DNA of 64,000 nucleotides from positions 2,182,001-2,246,000 of the forward strand of contig NZ_CP125377.1 of the NCBI RefSeq assembly GCF_034008315.1. The letters are read 5' to 3'. A model generated the notes under the pieces. That model did no database searches, was not told where the DNA came from, and saw only the letters and a program-made list of their open reading frames with translations. Source of the stretch: Pseudomonas sp. P8_241. GTDB lineage: Bacteria; Pseudomonadota; Gammaproteobacteria; Pseudomonadales; Pseudomonadaceae. Position numbers and translations under genes: made by a program. Below are positions 1-8,444 of the stretch, one piece after another (the stretch's first letter is position 1; every line of letters starts with the position of its first letter).

Positions 1-977
1 GGAATCGGCTGGAACGGCGCCAGTACTTTCAGTTGGTGATTGCTGTGCAGGCTGGTGGTTGTGCTGCTGGCGGTGAGCAGGCGCAGCAGCTCGGCACCGC
101 TGGTCCTGTCGACGGTATCCAGGCGCTGGCTGAGCTTGCCGGCGTCGGGGCTGTAACCGGCCAGTAAACCGGCGGGACTGATGATGCTGACGTTGGTCTG
201 GCCGTCGTAAAGTTTTTTACTCGCGCTCTGACTGAGGGTTTGCAGGCTGTTGAGGTTGATGTCCACCGACAGCGAGGCAATGACTTTGCCGTTGACCAAC
301 AACGGGAAGACGATGCTGGTCATCAGCACGTTCTGGCCGTCGATCTCATAGAAGTAAGGTTCGATCACGCATGGCTTGAGCGTTGTGCGTGGGCAGGTGA
401 ACCAGGCGTTGGCCGCTTCGCCGCTGGGGCCGGTGCGGGTGTCGGCCATGTCCGATTCCGGCAGCGCCATCGACGTCACTTTTCCTGGCGTTGGCTGTGA
501 CCAATACAGGGCAAAACGGCCCTTGTCATTGCTGCCCAGTTCGGCCTGGCCGCTGAACAGTTCGTCCTTGCCGTCCAGCCCATTGGGTTCGAACACCAGC
601 GACAGGCCGAGCAGTTCCGGATTGGCTTGCAGGGCCGACTTGACCTGGCGGGTCAGGTCTTCACGCAGGTCGAAGGCATCGAGGAAGCGTTTTTCGGCTT
701 GATCACGCAAAAACAACACCTGCCGTGAAAAGCCATGGCCGTACTGATAGGCGTCCATGAATTGTTGGCGAATGCCCAGCGCCTGGTTTTCGCCCTGGGA
801 CTCGATCCGCGCCTGGGCCGCGTCGGTCAGCATCTCCATGCTCGAGGCTTTCACCAGCGCAGAGCTGTGCTCCATGCGATACAGCGAAAGACCCACCAGC
901 AGGGTCACGACACCGGCCAGGCAGAGCCCGGTCAGCAGGGTGATTTTCCATTGAATGGAAAGTTGTCTGAGCGACAT
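1..977 (-). CDS. Methyl-accepting chemotaxis protein, N-terminal part (cut by window edge)
   Basis: Reading down from an ATG at 977, the frame stays open to the window edge and gives about 325 residues. It starts MSLRQLSIQWKITLL, followed by a membrane segment (about residues 10-32). A long periplasmic region of dCache type follows, with motifs such as LLGLSLVFEPNG and SLSVDINLNSLQ. This order (short cytoplasmic tail, TM1, large double-Cache ligand domain) is that of amino-acid or organic-acid chemoreceptors of Pseudomonas. TM2, HAMP and the signalling tip must lie beyond base 1. The ligand cannot be read from this part. The protein would sit in the inner membrane and signal to CheA/CheW. Confident for the family, not for the ligand. 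Confidence 0.88.
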   Translation of the reverse strand, partial: MSLRQLSIQWKITLLTGLCLAGVVTLLVGLSLYRMEHSSALVKASSMEMLTDAAQARIESQGENQALGIRQQFMDAYQYGHGFSRQVLFLRDQAEKRFLDAFDLREDLTRQVKSALQANPELLGLSLVFEPNGLDGKDELFSGQAELGSNDKGRFALYWSQPTPGKVTSMALPESDMADTRTGPSGEAANAWFTCPRTTLKPCVIEPYFYEIDGQNVLMTSIVFPLLVNGKVIASLSVDINLNSLQTLSQSASKKLYDGQTNVSIISPAGLLAGYSPDAGKLSQRLDTVDRTSGAELLRLLTASSTTTSLHSNHQLKVLAPFQPI

Positions 978-1075
978 GGAGGCGTCCTTTATTCGATAAA
1001 TATCTGAGACTTTGCACTGTAACGGCCGTCATCCGGCTTTCTTTATGCCGTCCCTCGAATATCCCATCTCCCCCC

Positions 1076-1164
1076 GTAGGAGCTGCCGCAGGCTGCGATC
1101 TTTTGATGTCAATTCTCTGGATACCGCTAAAGATCAACAGATCGCAGCCTGCGGCAGCTCCTAC
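1076..1164. repeat. REP doublet (REPIN), seed type GCTGCCGCAGGCTGCGATC
   Basis: Two perfect 25-base inverted arms (1076-1100 and 1140-1164, beginning GTAGGAGCTGCCGCAGGC) flank a 39-base middle. The element lies in the gap between the chemoreceptor and the antiporter genes. It shares the GTAGGAGC outer end with the other REPs here but has a different inner palindrome. The doublet at 19062-19137 is the same subtype. Confidence 0.85.
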
Positions 1165-1298
1165 GAGGATTGGGTTGGCTTTGACACCGCGTGCACTCTG
1201 CGGCAAAGTGCGCGCCCTCTAATAAAACCCATTATTCAATCCGCTGGCGGCTCACGCAGACTGCCGGCCGGACTCTTTTCGCTTGCCCAGAGGTAACG

Positions 1299-2618
1299 AT
1301 GATTAATGCAGTAATTGCCGCGGTTGGCGTCATGCTGGTCCTCAGCCTGTCCCGCGTGCATGTGGTGATCGCGCTGATCGTCGGCGCGCTGGTGGGCGGC
1401 CTGACCGGTGGCCTGGGTATCGAGGCGACCCTCAAGGCATTCAACGGTGGGCTGGGCGGTGGCGCGACAGTTGCGTTGTCCTACGCCTTGCTTGGTGCGT
1501 TTGCGGTGGCCATTGCCAAGTCCGGGCTGGCCCATGCACTGGCCGACAAAGCCCTGGCGATGGTTGACCGCCAGCACGCAACGGGCGGCGGCCAGGTCAA
1601 GTGGCTGTTGATCGGTTTGCTCTGGGTGGTGGCCATCGCCTCGCAGAACATCTTGCCGATACATATCGCCTTTATCCCGTTGCTGGTGCCGCCGCTGTTA
1701 TACGTGCTGACCAAGCTGCAACTGGACCGTCGCCTGATCGCCTGCGTCATGACCTTCGGTCTGATTACGCCTTACATGTTCCTGCCGGTTGGCTTCGGCA
1801 ACATCTTTCTCAATGAAATCCTGCTGGCCAACGTCGCCCGCAGCGGTGTCGACATCAGCGGGATCAACGTGACTCACGCCATGGGCATCCCGGCACTGGG
1901 CATGGTGGCGGGCCTGTTGATCGCTTTCATCAGCTACCGCAAAAAACGCGTTTATGACCTGGCGAAAATCGAGCAGGTCGAACAGGTGGCGGTGCAGTAC
2001 AACCCGCTGAGCCTGATTGTCGCCGGCGTGGCTATCGCCGCGGCGTTCATCATTCAGCTGCTGCTGGACTCGATGATCATCGGCGCGCTGGCCGGGTTCC
2101 TGATTTTCTCGGTCTCGGGCATCGTGAGGTGGCGCGACACCGACGATCTGTTCACCGAAGGCATGAAGATGATGGCGATGATCGGTTTCATCATGATCGC
2201 CGCCTCGGGGTTTGCCGAAGTGATGAAAGCCACAGGTGACGTTCAGACGCTGGTCGAGTCGTCGGCTTCGTACATTGATCACAGCAAAGGCATGGGTGCC
2301 TTGTTGATGTTGCTGGTGGGTTTGCTGGTGACCATGGGCATCGGCTCGTCGTTCTCCACCGTGCCGATTCTGGCGGCGATCTTCGTGCCACTGTGCGTGC
2401 AACTGGGCTTCAGTCCGTTGGCGATCGTGTGCATTGTCGGCACCGCCGGCGCGCTGGGCGATGCCGGTTCGCCCGCTTCGGATTCGACCCTCGGCCCGAC
2501 CTCCGGCCTGAACATCGACGGTCAGCACCACCACATCTGGGACACCGTGGTCCCGACATTCCTGCACTACAACCTGCCATTGCTGGCGTTCGGCTGGGTG
2601 GCCGCGATGGTCCTGTAA
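1299..2618 (+). CDS. Na+/H+ antiporter family (NhaC/YuiF-like) permease
   Basis: A 439-residue, very hydrophobic protein starting [17 protein letters not shown], with roughly ten to twelve membrane segments. Visible family features are a Gly-rich second helix ([19 protein letters not shown]), an internal [11 protein letters not shown] segment, and near the C-terminus [20 protein letters not shown]. The last resembles the ion/substrate site of the Na_H_antiporter (PF03553-like) family, which includes putative amino-acid carriers such as Bacillus YuiF. I chose the ATG at 1299 because the longer frame starting at 1191 runs through non-coding sequence; AGAGGTAAC lies just upstream. It likely exchanges cations or imports an amino acid at the inner membrane; the substrate is unknown. 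It is monocistronic, followed by a REPIN. Confidence 0.85.
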   Translation: MINAVIAAVGVMLVLSLSRVHVVIALIVGALVGGLTGGLGIEATLKAFNGGLGGGATVALSYALLGAFAVAIAKSGLAHALADKALAMVDRQHATGGGQVKWLLIGLLWVVAIASQNILPIHIAFIPLLVPPLLYVLTKLQLDRRLIACVMTFGLITPYMFLPVGFGNIFLNEILLANVARSGVDISGINVTHAMGIPALGMVAGLLIAFISYRKKRVYDLAKIEQVEQVAVQYNPLSLIVAGVAIAAAFIIQLLLDSMIIGALAGFLIFSVSGIVRWRDTDDLFTEGMKMMAMIGFIMIAASGFAEVMKATGDVQTLVESSASYIDHSKGMGALLMLLVGLLVTMGIGSSFSTVPILAAIFVPLCVQLGFSPLAIVCIVGTAGALGDAGSPASDSTLGPTSGLNIDGQHHHIWDTVVPTFLHYNLPLLAFGWVAAMVL

Positions 2619-2631
2619 CCCGGTTCCACCT

Positions 2632-2720
2632 TGCAGGAGCGAGCTTGCTCGCGATGGCGGTGAAACCGTCAGCAGCTAATTCGCTGACAGACCGCAATCG
2701 CGAGCAAGCTCGCTCCTACA
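2632..2720. repeat. REP doublet (REPIN)
   Basis: Inverted arms GCAGGAGCGAGCTTGCTCGC (from 2633) and GCGAGCAAGCTCGCTCCTAC (to 2719) surround a short middle. The element sits between the convergent antiporter and LysR genes. It could act as a stem-loop in either transcript. Confidence 0.88.
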
Positions 2721-2736
2721 GGTATGTGCATAGCCG

Positions 2737-3669
2737 TCAGGGTCTGTCCCAATACGGAATGTCTCCAAAACACGCCACAAAAAAATCGATCACCGTCCTG
2801 ACCTTCACCGACAAGCGTCGGCTGCCCGGCCAAAGCACGGCGATCTGTTGCGGTTCCAGACTGTTGGATACCTGATAGTCCTCCAGCACCGGTACCAACG
2901 TGCCGTCTCGTACCGCCTCGCCAATCAGCCATGACGGAAACATCACCAGCCCCAGGCCTTGTTCGGCGGCTTGGGTCAGTGTGTCGGCGTGGTTGCCGGT
3001 GATCGGGCCTTTTACCGAATACGCCGTCCATTCCTGAGCCTGGCGGAAAAACCAGCGTTGCTGCCCGGTCGCGCCTTTGTAGGCCAGGCAATGGTGAGCG
3101 AGGAGGTCGCTGGGGTGTTGTGGCGTGCCGTGACGTTCAAGGTACGCGGGGCTTGCCGCCACCTGAAAACGATGGGGGGCGAGAATCCGCGCCTGCATGC
3201 TCGAGTCGTGCAGCGGACCGATGCGAAACAACAGGTCGGCGCCTTCTTGCAGTGGGTCAACGTAATGGTCGGTCTGTTGGATATCCAGCTGCAGTTTCGG
3301 GTAGCGCTCACACAACTGGCCCAGCCACGGTGTCAGGTGCCGTTGGCCGAAAACCACCGGCGCATTGATGCGCACCAGTCCGCTGGGTTCGCTTTGCTGC
3401 TCTTGCAGCGCCTGTTCGGCTTCCTCTAATTGCACCAGCACCAGTCGTGCATGTTGACCGAGCACGCGCCCCGCTTCGGTGGGGGTCACGGCGCGGGTGT
3501 GGCGGTAGAGCAATTGCTGGTTCAGGGCCTGTTCCATCAACTGGATTTGTCGAGAGATCGAAGAGGGCGCCAGGCCCTCGCGGCGCGCCACTTCGGAAAA
3601 ACTGCCCTGATCGAGCACCGCGACGAACAGCCGAAGTGCCTTGAATCCCAGTTCATTGAAGCCGTGCAT
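2737..3669 (-). CDS. LysR-family transcriptional regulator
   Basis: About 310 residues. The N-terminal winged helix-turn-helix is clear (LFVAVLDQGSFSEVARREG then SSISRQIQLMEQALNQQL). An effector-binding domain of the CrgA/DsdC-like LysR type follows (GLVRINAPVVFGQRHLTPWL, GLGLVMFPSWLIGEAV). The ATG at 3669 is preferred over the one two codons earlier because the AGGA ribosome site is 6 bases upstream of it and overlaps the earlier ATG. The gene is divergent from the YdcZ pair at 3782, so it probably regulates that pair; the effector is unknown. It is a cytoplasmic DNA-binding protein. Confidence 0.9.
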   Translation of the reverse strand: MHGFNELGFKALRLFVAVLDQGSFSEVARREGLAPSSISRQIQLMEQALNQQLLYRHTRAVTPTEAGRVLGQHARLVLVQLEEAEQALQEQQSEPSGLVRINAPVVFGQRHLTPWLGQLCERYPKLQLDIQQTDHYVDPLQEGADLLFRIGPLHDSSMQARILAPHRFQVAASPAYLERHGTPQHPSDLLAHHCLAYKGATGQQRWFFRQAQEWTAYSVKGPITGNHADTLTQAAEQGLGLVMFPSWLIGEAVRDGTLVPVLEDYQVSNSLEPQQIAVLWPGSRRLSVKVRTVIDFFVACFGDIPYWDRP

Positions 3670-3781
3670 AAACATTCCTGCTGTGCGAGTTACGCAAAAG
3701 TGTTGTCAGGATGCTCCCATTTATCGCACAGCTATGCCAATCGATAATGCGCGCCATTGTTCACTTCCTCAGGAATTTCCC

Positions 3782-4276
3782 ATGCAGTCTTCTTCATCCA
3801 TTGAGGTTGGCGCGTTGCCCGCAACGGCCGTCAAACCCGTTCTGCGCTTATTGCTGTTGCCACTGGTGATCCTCGCCGGCATGGGGTTGTCGGTAGAGGC
3901 CGGGTTGCTCGGGCCTCTTGGGGTTCAGGTTGGGCATCTATGGGCCACGTTGAGCATTTTTGGTGTTGGCTCGGCGATTCTGTTTTTACTGTTGCTGTTC
4001 AGCGGTCCGCAGCGCGGTCCAGCCTTCAGTGAATTGCCGCGCTGGCAATTGATTGGCGGATTCCTCGGGCCGATGTACGTGGTGGTGCTGACCTTGGCCA
4101 CGCCCCATATCGGCATCGCGATGACCATGATTGCGATCCTGTCCGGGCAAGTCGGCAAAAGTGTGTTGATCGACCACTTCGGCTGGTTCGGCGCCCCCCG
4201 GAAAAAGGTCAACGCTGAACGTTGGCTAGCCTTGCTGCTGATTGTCGCGGCTCTTGTCCTGATTGCTCGGGGTTGA
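3782..4276 (+). CDS. YdcZ/DUF606-family small membrane transporter, first of pair
   Basis: A 164-residue protein with four to five hydrophobic segments. Features of the DMT-related YdcZ (DUF606) family are present: PRWQLIGGFLGPMYVVVL, TLATPHIGIAMTMIAILSGQVGKSVLIDHFGWFG and an Arg/Lys-containing loop before the last helix. The ATG at 3782 is preferred because the longer upstream reading extends into the divergent promoter region. The gene is followed by a paralogue whose start overlaps this stop (TGATG). YdcZ proteins are half-size and probably function as dimers, so a heterodimer with the next gene is likely (inference). The substrate is unknown. Regulation by the divergent LysR gene is plausible. 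Confidence 0.82.
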   Translation: MQSSSSIEVGALPATAVKPVLRLLLLPLVILAGMGLSVEAGLLGPLGVQVGHLWATLSIFGVGSAILFLLLLFSGPQRGPAFSELPRWQLIGGFLGPMYVVVLTLATPHIGIAMTMIAILSGQVGKSVLIDHFGWFGAPRKKVNAERWLALLLIVAALVLIARG

Positions 4277-4731
4277 TGATGAACCTGATTATTTTATTGG
4301 CTGTGGTGGTTGCGGCCGGTGCGGTGTTGAGTGTGCAGGCGGCGATCAATGGGCGACTGGGTGAAACGGTCGGTGTATTGCGAAGCAGTTTGCTGACCTT
4401 TGTGGTGGGCGCCGTGAGCACCGGTTTGCTGATCCTGTTTGTCGAACCGGCCCATGCGGTGAGCCTGTTGGATGTGCCGAAATGGCAACTCGGCGGGGCG
4501 CTGTTCGGCGTGGTTTACATGATGGTAATGGTCGGGGCGGTACCGCGAGTGGGTACAGCGGTGGCGACCGTCGCGGTGATCGTCGGGCAGTTGGGAATGG
4601 GTATGCTGATCGACAACTTTGGTTGGCTGGGCAACCCGCCGATTGAATTGTCCGGCAGTCGGATGCTTGCAATGGTGTGCCTTGGCCTGGCCCTGGTGTT
4701 CATGTATCGCAGCAGTGTGCGCCAAGTGTGA
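4276..4731 (+). CDS. YdcZ/DUF606-family small membrane transporter, second of pair
   Basis: A 151-residue paralogue of the previous gene. It has PKWQLGGALFGVVYMMVMVGAVPRVGTA and GQLGMGMLIDNFGWLG, the same two blocks seen in its neighbour, and about five membrane segments. Its first ATG shares a base with the upstream stop codon, so translation is likely coupled. A second ATG follows immediately (4279). The pair forms a compact two-gene transport unit divergent from the LysR gene. The family is part of the drug/metabolite transporter clan; the cargo is not evident. Confidence 0.82.
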   Translation: MMNLIILLAVVVAAGAVLSVQAAINGRLGETVGVLRSSLLTFVVGAVSTGLLILFVEPAHAVSLLDVPKWQLGGALFGVVYMMVMVGAVPRVGTAVATVAVIVGQLGMGMLIDNFGWLGNPPIELSGSRMLAMVCLGLALVFMYRSSVRQV

Positions 4732-4811
4732 GTTGGCGCCTGACTTCTACACTGGTACTACGGGTCGCATTGTCGAGACCCCGACGACCACCACCCAGAG
4801 GAGTCGACTCC

Positions 4812-4970
4812 ATGACCGATGACCGCACCTGTGACTGTCCGAAATGCAACTGCAAGCTCGGTGAGCATCCGATCGTGCGACATGGCAAGCACTATTGCTG
4901 TGAAGCTTGTGCCAAACATCATGAGCACGGTGAGGAATGTGTCCATCAAGGATGCAAGTGTGCTCACTGA
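4812..4970 (+). CDS. Pseudomonas-type bacterial metallothionein
   Basis: A 52-residue cytoplasmic protein with ten cysteines (positions 7, 9, 12, 14, 29, 30, 33, 43, 48, 50) and eight histidines. The pattern is that of BmtA/SmtA-like zinc- and cadmium-binding metallothioneins: CDCPKCNC, then a zinc-finger-like HGKHYCCEAC, then a His-rich linker and CVHQGCKC. Known family members bind Zn(II) or Cd(II) as Cys/His clusters. The GAGGAG ribosome site ends about 9 bases before the ATG at 4812. A strong stem-loop follows the stop codon, so it is probably monocistronic. The His-containing linker and C-terminal His are seen in fluorescens-group members of the family. Confidence 0.93.
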   Translation: MTDDRTCDCPKCNCKLGEHPIVRHGKHYCCEACAKHHEHGEECVHQGCKCAH

Positions 4971-4981
4971 CCGCCTGAATG

Positions 4982-5010
4982 AAAGTGGAGCCTGTTCAGG
5001 TTCCACTTTT
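4982..5010 (+). terminator. Rho-independent terminator after metallothionein
   Basis: A 13-base-pair stem (4982-4994 with 4997-5009, one G-T pair) has a two-base TT loop and ends in TTTT. It lies between the convergent metallothionein and DUF6555 genes and may serve both. Confidence 0.8.
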
Positions 5011-5026
5011 CGACGACTGCCGGGCA

Positions 5027-5254
5027 CTAGTTAGCCGGACGCCACTTGACGTTCTCCACGCCGAATTTCTCCGCCATTGGCTTGCTGGTCTTTTGCACCT
5101 TTTCACGGCCAAAGCGAGGGATGCGCCCCACACCCGCATCACAGCTCGCCCAATGCCAGGCGTCCGCGTTGTCCATTTTATCCAGTCGGATAATGAACGA
5201 CTTGGGCGTGCCATGAAGGGTGTATTCAATGACGAAAAGTTTTGCGCTGTTCAT
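5027..5254 (-). CDS. DUF6555-like conserved Pseudomonas protein
   Basis: A 75-residue protein, MNSAKLFVIEYTLHGTPKSF, ending FGVENVKWRPAN. I recall closely similar short proteins as a Pseudomonas-restricted family of unknown function (DUF6555). It has no signal peptide or membrane segment, one Cys, and many basic residues in the second half (FGREKVQKTSKPMAEKFG). The ATG at 5254 has GGAGGAAC upstream, at longer than usual spacing. The frame continues upstream but with atypical sequence, so the short form is preferred. It is convergent with the metallothionein and divergent from the AraC gene. No function can be assigned. Confidence 0.75.
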   Translation of the reverse strand: MNSAKLFVIEYTLHGTPKSFIIRLDKMDNADAWHWASCDAGVGRIPRFGREKVQKTSKPMAEKFGVENVKWRPAN

Positions 5255-5400
5255 AAAGCCCCTGTTCCTCCCTGTTGTACATAGAAGGATCGTTTGCCAC
5301 TCGGAAAATTCATTCGGATTTTCAGGCGGTGTCGGTCGCTGGCGGCAAGCGGGGTGCATCGTTACCATGCAGACTCCTTCAGCCCCAATGATTATTGACC

Positions 5401-6180
5401 ATGGCCCTTGCCACGCCACCCGACCTGAGTGACACCGACGTGCCCGTGCAACCGCTGGCGCGCACCTATCCGCGAGGGTTGTTCATCGAGCCCCATGAAC
5501 ATGTCTGGGGACAGTTACTGTATGCCATGAGCGGCGTGATGTGGGTCGAGACGCCGCACGAAGCGTTTGTGGTCCCGCCCCAGCGAGCCGTCTGGTTGCC
5601 ACCCGGTATTGCCCACGGCATTCGCGTGGTGTCGGACCTGCAGATGCGCAATATCTACCTGCGCCCGACACTGGCGGCGACGCTCGATGACAGTGTTCAG
5701 GTCATCGAGGTCGGCGGCTTGCTGCGCGAGCTGATCGTCGGGCTGGTAGAGCAGGGCGATGACGGTTCACCGGAGTATTACGAGGCGTTGGTTGGCCTGG
5801 CGCTGCTGGAGCTCAAGCGGGCGAAGCGCTCACAGCTGAACATCCCGCTGCCGGACGATTCCGACCGACGGCTGATGAATCTTTGCCAGGCCGTCATGGC
5901 CGCACCGTCGCTGGACATACCCTTTGAGCAACACGCGCAAAATGCCGGGGCCAGCGTGCGCACCCTGGCGCGATTGTTCAAGGACGGCCTGGGCATGGGC
6001 TTCGCCGAGTGGCGGCGACAGGTGCAATTGGTGACAGCGGTGGCCGAGCTGATTCAGGGCGTGCCGGTCAGTGTGATTGCCCGGGAGCTGGGCTACTCGC
6101 CAAGCAGCTTCAGCGACATGTTCCGCCGCGAACTGGGGGTCGCGCCTTCGCAGTTTTCCTCGGCGCAACGCCAGGGCTGA
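5401..6180 (+). CDS. AraC-family transcriptional regulator with cupin sensor domain
   Basis: About 259 residues. The N-terminal half is a cupin-like AraC_binding domain (EPHEHVWGQLLYAMSGVMWVET, VPPQRAVWLPPGIAHGI). The C-terminal half has two helix-turn-helix motifs (AGASVRTLARLFKDGLGMGFAEWRRQ and VSVIARELGYSPSSFSDMFRRELG). The length and architecture match the NimR/YdeC-like group, which often regulates a neighbouring efflux or detoxification gene. The ATG at 5401 is used; a TTG two codons earlier is possible, and no strong ribosome site is visible. The downstream gene in the same direction is an NADPH-quinone-reductase-like dehydrogenase, a possible target. Confidence 0.88.
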   Translation: MALATPPDLSDTDVPVQPLARTYPRGLFIEPHEHVWGQLLYAMSGVMWVETPHEAFVVPPQRAVWLPPGIAHGIRVVSDLQMRNIYLRPTLAATLDDSVQVIEVGGLLRELIVGLVEQGDDGSPEYYEALVGLALLELKRAKRSQLNIPLPDDSDRRLMNLCQAVMAAPSLDIPFEQHAQNAGASVRTLARLFKDGLGMGFAEWRRQVQLVTAVAELIQGVPVSVIARELGYSPSSFSDMFRRELGVAPSQFSSAQRQG

Positions 6181-6282
6181 AGGTGCCGGCAGGCTGCTTT
6201 GGCCGACATCCAGAAGTACTTGGCCGATGCACGCCAGCGCCAGTCTCTAGACTCGGCGCATCCCTGTTAGATGGAAATAGCC

Positions 6283-7239
6283 ATGAAAGCATTGCAGTTC
6301 GACAAAACCGGCGACCTCTCGGCCTTGCGCTACGTTGAAGTAGCCACGCCCGTTCCTGGCGCCGATGAAGTATTGGTCGAGATCAAGGCGGCGGGCCTCA
6401 ATCCCAGCGATGTAAAGAATGTGCTGGGGCGTTTTCCCTACACCACGTTGCCACGCATTCCCGGGCGTGACTTTGCCGGTGTAGTCGTGGCAGGCCCGCA
6501 GGCGTTACTGGGTCAGGAAGTTTGGGGCACGGGCCGGGAGCTGGGCTTTTTTGCCGACGGCTCCCATGCGCAGTTCGTCAAACTGCCGGCCAATGGCGTG
6601 GCACTCAAGCCTGCGCAGCTGAGTTTCGCCCAGGCCGCCAGCCTTGGCGTGCCTTACACCACGGCATGGGATGCGCTGGAACGCAGCCTGGTAACGACCG
6701 GGACGAAGTTGTTGGTGATTGGCGGCGGGGCAGTCGGCAGTGCCGCACTGGCGCTGGCTAAAGTACGGGGAGCCACGGTGTTGGCAGCGGCGCGGCGACC
6801 GGAGCAGGTCAAAGACTTGCAGGATCAGGGCTACCAGACGATCCAGCTGGACAAGCCTGAAGACCTTGGCGCGCAGGTCAACGCCGTGTATGCCGGTGGC
6901 GCCGAGGTGATTTTCGACACCACCGGTTTCTGGCTGCCCGCATCGGTCGCGGCCCTGGCAACCTTCGGCCGCATCGCGATCATCGCCGCGCCGGTGGACG
7001 GGTACGTGCAACTGCCGGCACTGGGGTTGTATCGCAAGGGCGGTTCGGTAGTCGGGACCAACACATTGTTGTATGGCGTGCAGGCTTGCGCGGCGATGCT
7101 TGATCAGTTCGGCCAGTTCTTCGATGAGGGCTTGTTGCCGTTGCCGCAAGGATTGCTGGAGTCGCCATTGGCAGAAGGGCTGGAACGTTATGCCGAGGTG
7201 AATCAGGGACGCGGGGACAAGGTGATTCTGCTGCCCTGA
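6283..7239 (+). CDS. Zinc-independent alcohol dehydrogenase / quinone oxidoreductase-like (MDR superfamily)
   Basis: About 318 residues of the medium-chain dehydrogenase/reductase superfamily. It has an N-terminal GroES-like fold (VLVEIKAAGLNPSDVKNVLGRFP, LPRIPGRDFAGVV) and a Rossmann domain with GGGAVGSAALALAK. The Cys/His ligands for catalytic or structural zinc are absent, as in quinone oxidoreductases. The ATG at 6283 (MKALQFDKTGD) follows a GGAAA sequence; an in-frame ATG four codons earlier is less likely. It probably reduces quinones or enones with NADPH in the cytoplasm. It lies 100 bases downstream of the AraC gene and is followed by a REPIN. Confidence 0.86.
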   Translation: MKALQFDKTGDLSALRYVEVATPVPGADEVLVEIKAAGLNPSDVKNVLGRFPYTTLPRIPGRDFAGVVVAGPQALLGQEVWGTGRELGFFADGSHAQFVKLPANGVALKPAQLSFAQAASLGVPYTTAWDALERSLVTTGTKLLVIGGGAVGSAALALAKVRGATVLAAARRPEQVKDLQDQGYQTIQLDKPEDLGAQVNAVYAGGAEVIFDTTGFWLPASVAALATFGRIAIIAAPVDGYVQLPALGLYRKGGSVVGTNTLLYGVQACAAMLDQFGQFFDEGLLPLPQGLLESPLAEGLERYAEVNQGRGDKVILLP

Positions 7240-7249
7240 TTTGAACCCT

Positions 7250-7330
7250 GTGGGAGCGAGCCTGCTCGCGAAAGCGGTGTATCAGGCACATCGATGCTGG
7301 TACCGCATTCGCGAGCAGGATCGCTCCCAC
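7250..7330. repeat. REP doublet (REPIN)
   Basis: Inverted arms GTGGGAGCGAGCCTGCTCGC (from 7250) and GCGAGCAGGATCGCTCCCAC (to 7330), with one mismatch in the inner palindrome, flank a middle of about 40 bases. The element lies between the dehydrogenase gene and selD. Confidence 0.85.
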
Positions 7331-7381
7331 AAGATGGCGCGGGCGAGCAACGCCTTGGCGTGCCTCGCTCTGCTAGAATCG

Positions 7382-7402
7382 GCCTCATTGACCCAATGAG
7401 GC
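7382..7402 (+). promoter_or_regulatory. Hairpin covering the selD ribosome-binding site
   Basis: GCCTCATTG (7382-7390) and CAATGAGGC (7394-7402) form a perfect 9-base-pair stem with a 3-base loop. The only Shine-Dalgarno-like string before the selD ATG at 7410, TGAGG (7397-7401, 8-base spacing), is in its 3' arm. A TAGAAT box at 7374-7379 could be a -10 element. If transcription starts just downstream of it, the 5' arm would be only partly transcribed. Confidence 0.45.
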
Positions 7403-7409
7403 ACCCCTG

Positions 7410-8444
7410 ATGAGCGAGCCGATTCGCCTGACGCAATACAGCCACGGCGCTGGATGCGGTTGCAAGATTTCCCCACAGGTGCTGGAAGTGATTCTGGCCG
7501 GCAGCGGGGCGCAGAACCTGGACCCGAAACTCTGGGTCGGCAACGCCTCGCGTGATGACGCCGCGGTCTACTCCATCGATGAAGAGCGCGGCGTGGTCTC
7601 GACCACCGACTTTTTCATGCCGATCGTCGACGATCCCTTCGATTTCGGCCGTATTGCCGCCACCAACGCTATCAGCGACATCTACGCCATGGGCGGTGAT
7701 CCGTTGATGGCGATTGCGATTCTGGGCTGGCCGGTGAACGTGCTGGCACCGGAAATTGCCCGGGAAGTGATTCGCGGCGGGCGTTCGGTGTGCGACGCAG
7801 CGGGCATCCCGTTGGCGGGTGGACACTCGATCGACGCACCGGAGCCGATCTTTGGCCTCGCCGTGACCGGCCTGGTGGAAAAGCGCCACATGAAGCGCAA
7901 CGACACGGCCACTGCCGGTTGCCTGCTCTATCTCACCAAACCCCTGGGCATCGGCATCCTCACCACCGCCGAGAAGAAGGGCAAGTTGCGCAATGCCGAC
8001 ATCGGCCTGGCCCGTGACTGGATGTGCACCCTGAACAAGCCCGGCAGCCGCTTCGGCAAACTCGACGGAGTGACCGCCATGACCGATGTCACCGGGTTCG
8101 GCCTGCTTGGCCATTTGGTGGAAATGGCGGACGGCAGCCAGCTCACCGCACGTATCGAATATGACCGCGTGCCACGCCTGCCGGGGGTCGAGTACTACCT
8201 CGAACAAGGCTGTGTGCCAGGCGGGACGCTGCGTAATTACGACAGTTATGCCAGCAAGCTCGGCCGTCTTCAGGAGCTGCACAAGCGCGTGCTCTGCGAT
8301 CCGCAGACCAGCGGTGGCTTGCTGATTGCCGTAACCCCCGAGGGCAACGAGCAGTTCCTCGCGGTGGCTGCCGAACAGGGCCTGAACCTGGAGCCCATCG
8401 GCGAACTGGTCGAGCGACAGAGTAACGCGGTCGAGGTGTTTTGA
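7410..8444 (+). CDS. selD: Selenide, water dikinase (selenophosphate synthetase)
   Basis: A 344-residue full-length SelD. It makes monoselenophosphate from selenide and ATP, the selenium donor for selenocysteine and for 2-selenouridine in tRNA. The catalytic Cys/Lys segment is SHGAGCGCK, with Cys16 and Lys19 equivalent to E. coli Cys17/Lys20. The position has Cys, not selenocysteine. AIRS-type nucleotide-binding motifs follow ([40 protein letters not shown]). The mnmH start codon overlaps its stop, so the two are co-translated. No selA/selB is nearby, so in this window selenium use is linked to tRNA modification. A hairpin overlies its ribosome site. Confidence 0.97.
   Translation: MSEPIRLTQYSHGAGCGCKISPQVLEVILAGSGAQNLDPKLWVGNASRDDAAVYSIDEERGVVSTTDFFMPIVDDPFDFGRIAATNAISDIYAMGGDPLMAIAILGWPVNVLAPEIAREVIRGGRSVCDAAGIPLAGGHSIDAPEPIFGLAVTGLVEKRHMKRNDTATAGCLLYLTKPLGIGILTTAEKKGKLRNADIGLARDWMCTLNKPGSRFGKLDGVTAMTDVTGFGLLGHLVEMADGSQLTARIEYDRVPRLPGVEYYLEQGCVPGGTLRNYDSYASKLGRLQELHKRVLCDPQTSGGLLIAVTPEGNEQFLAVAAEQGLNLEPIGELVERQSNAVEVF

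Noticed and set aside
2393..2875. Plus-strand frame crossing the antiporter end and the REPIN
   Set aside because: It reads through a REP element and overlaps two real genes; Arg/Gly-rich shadow.
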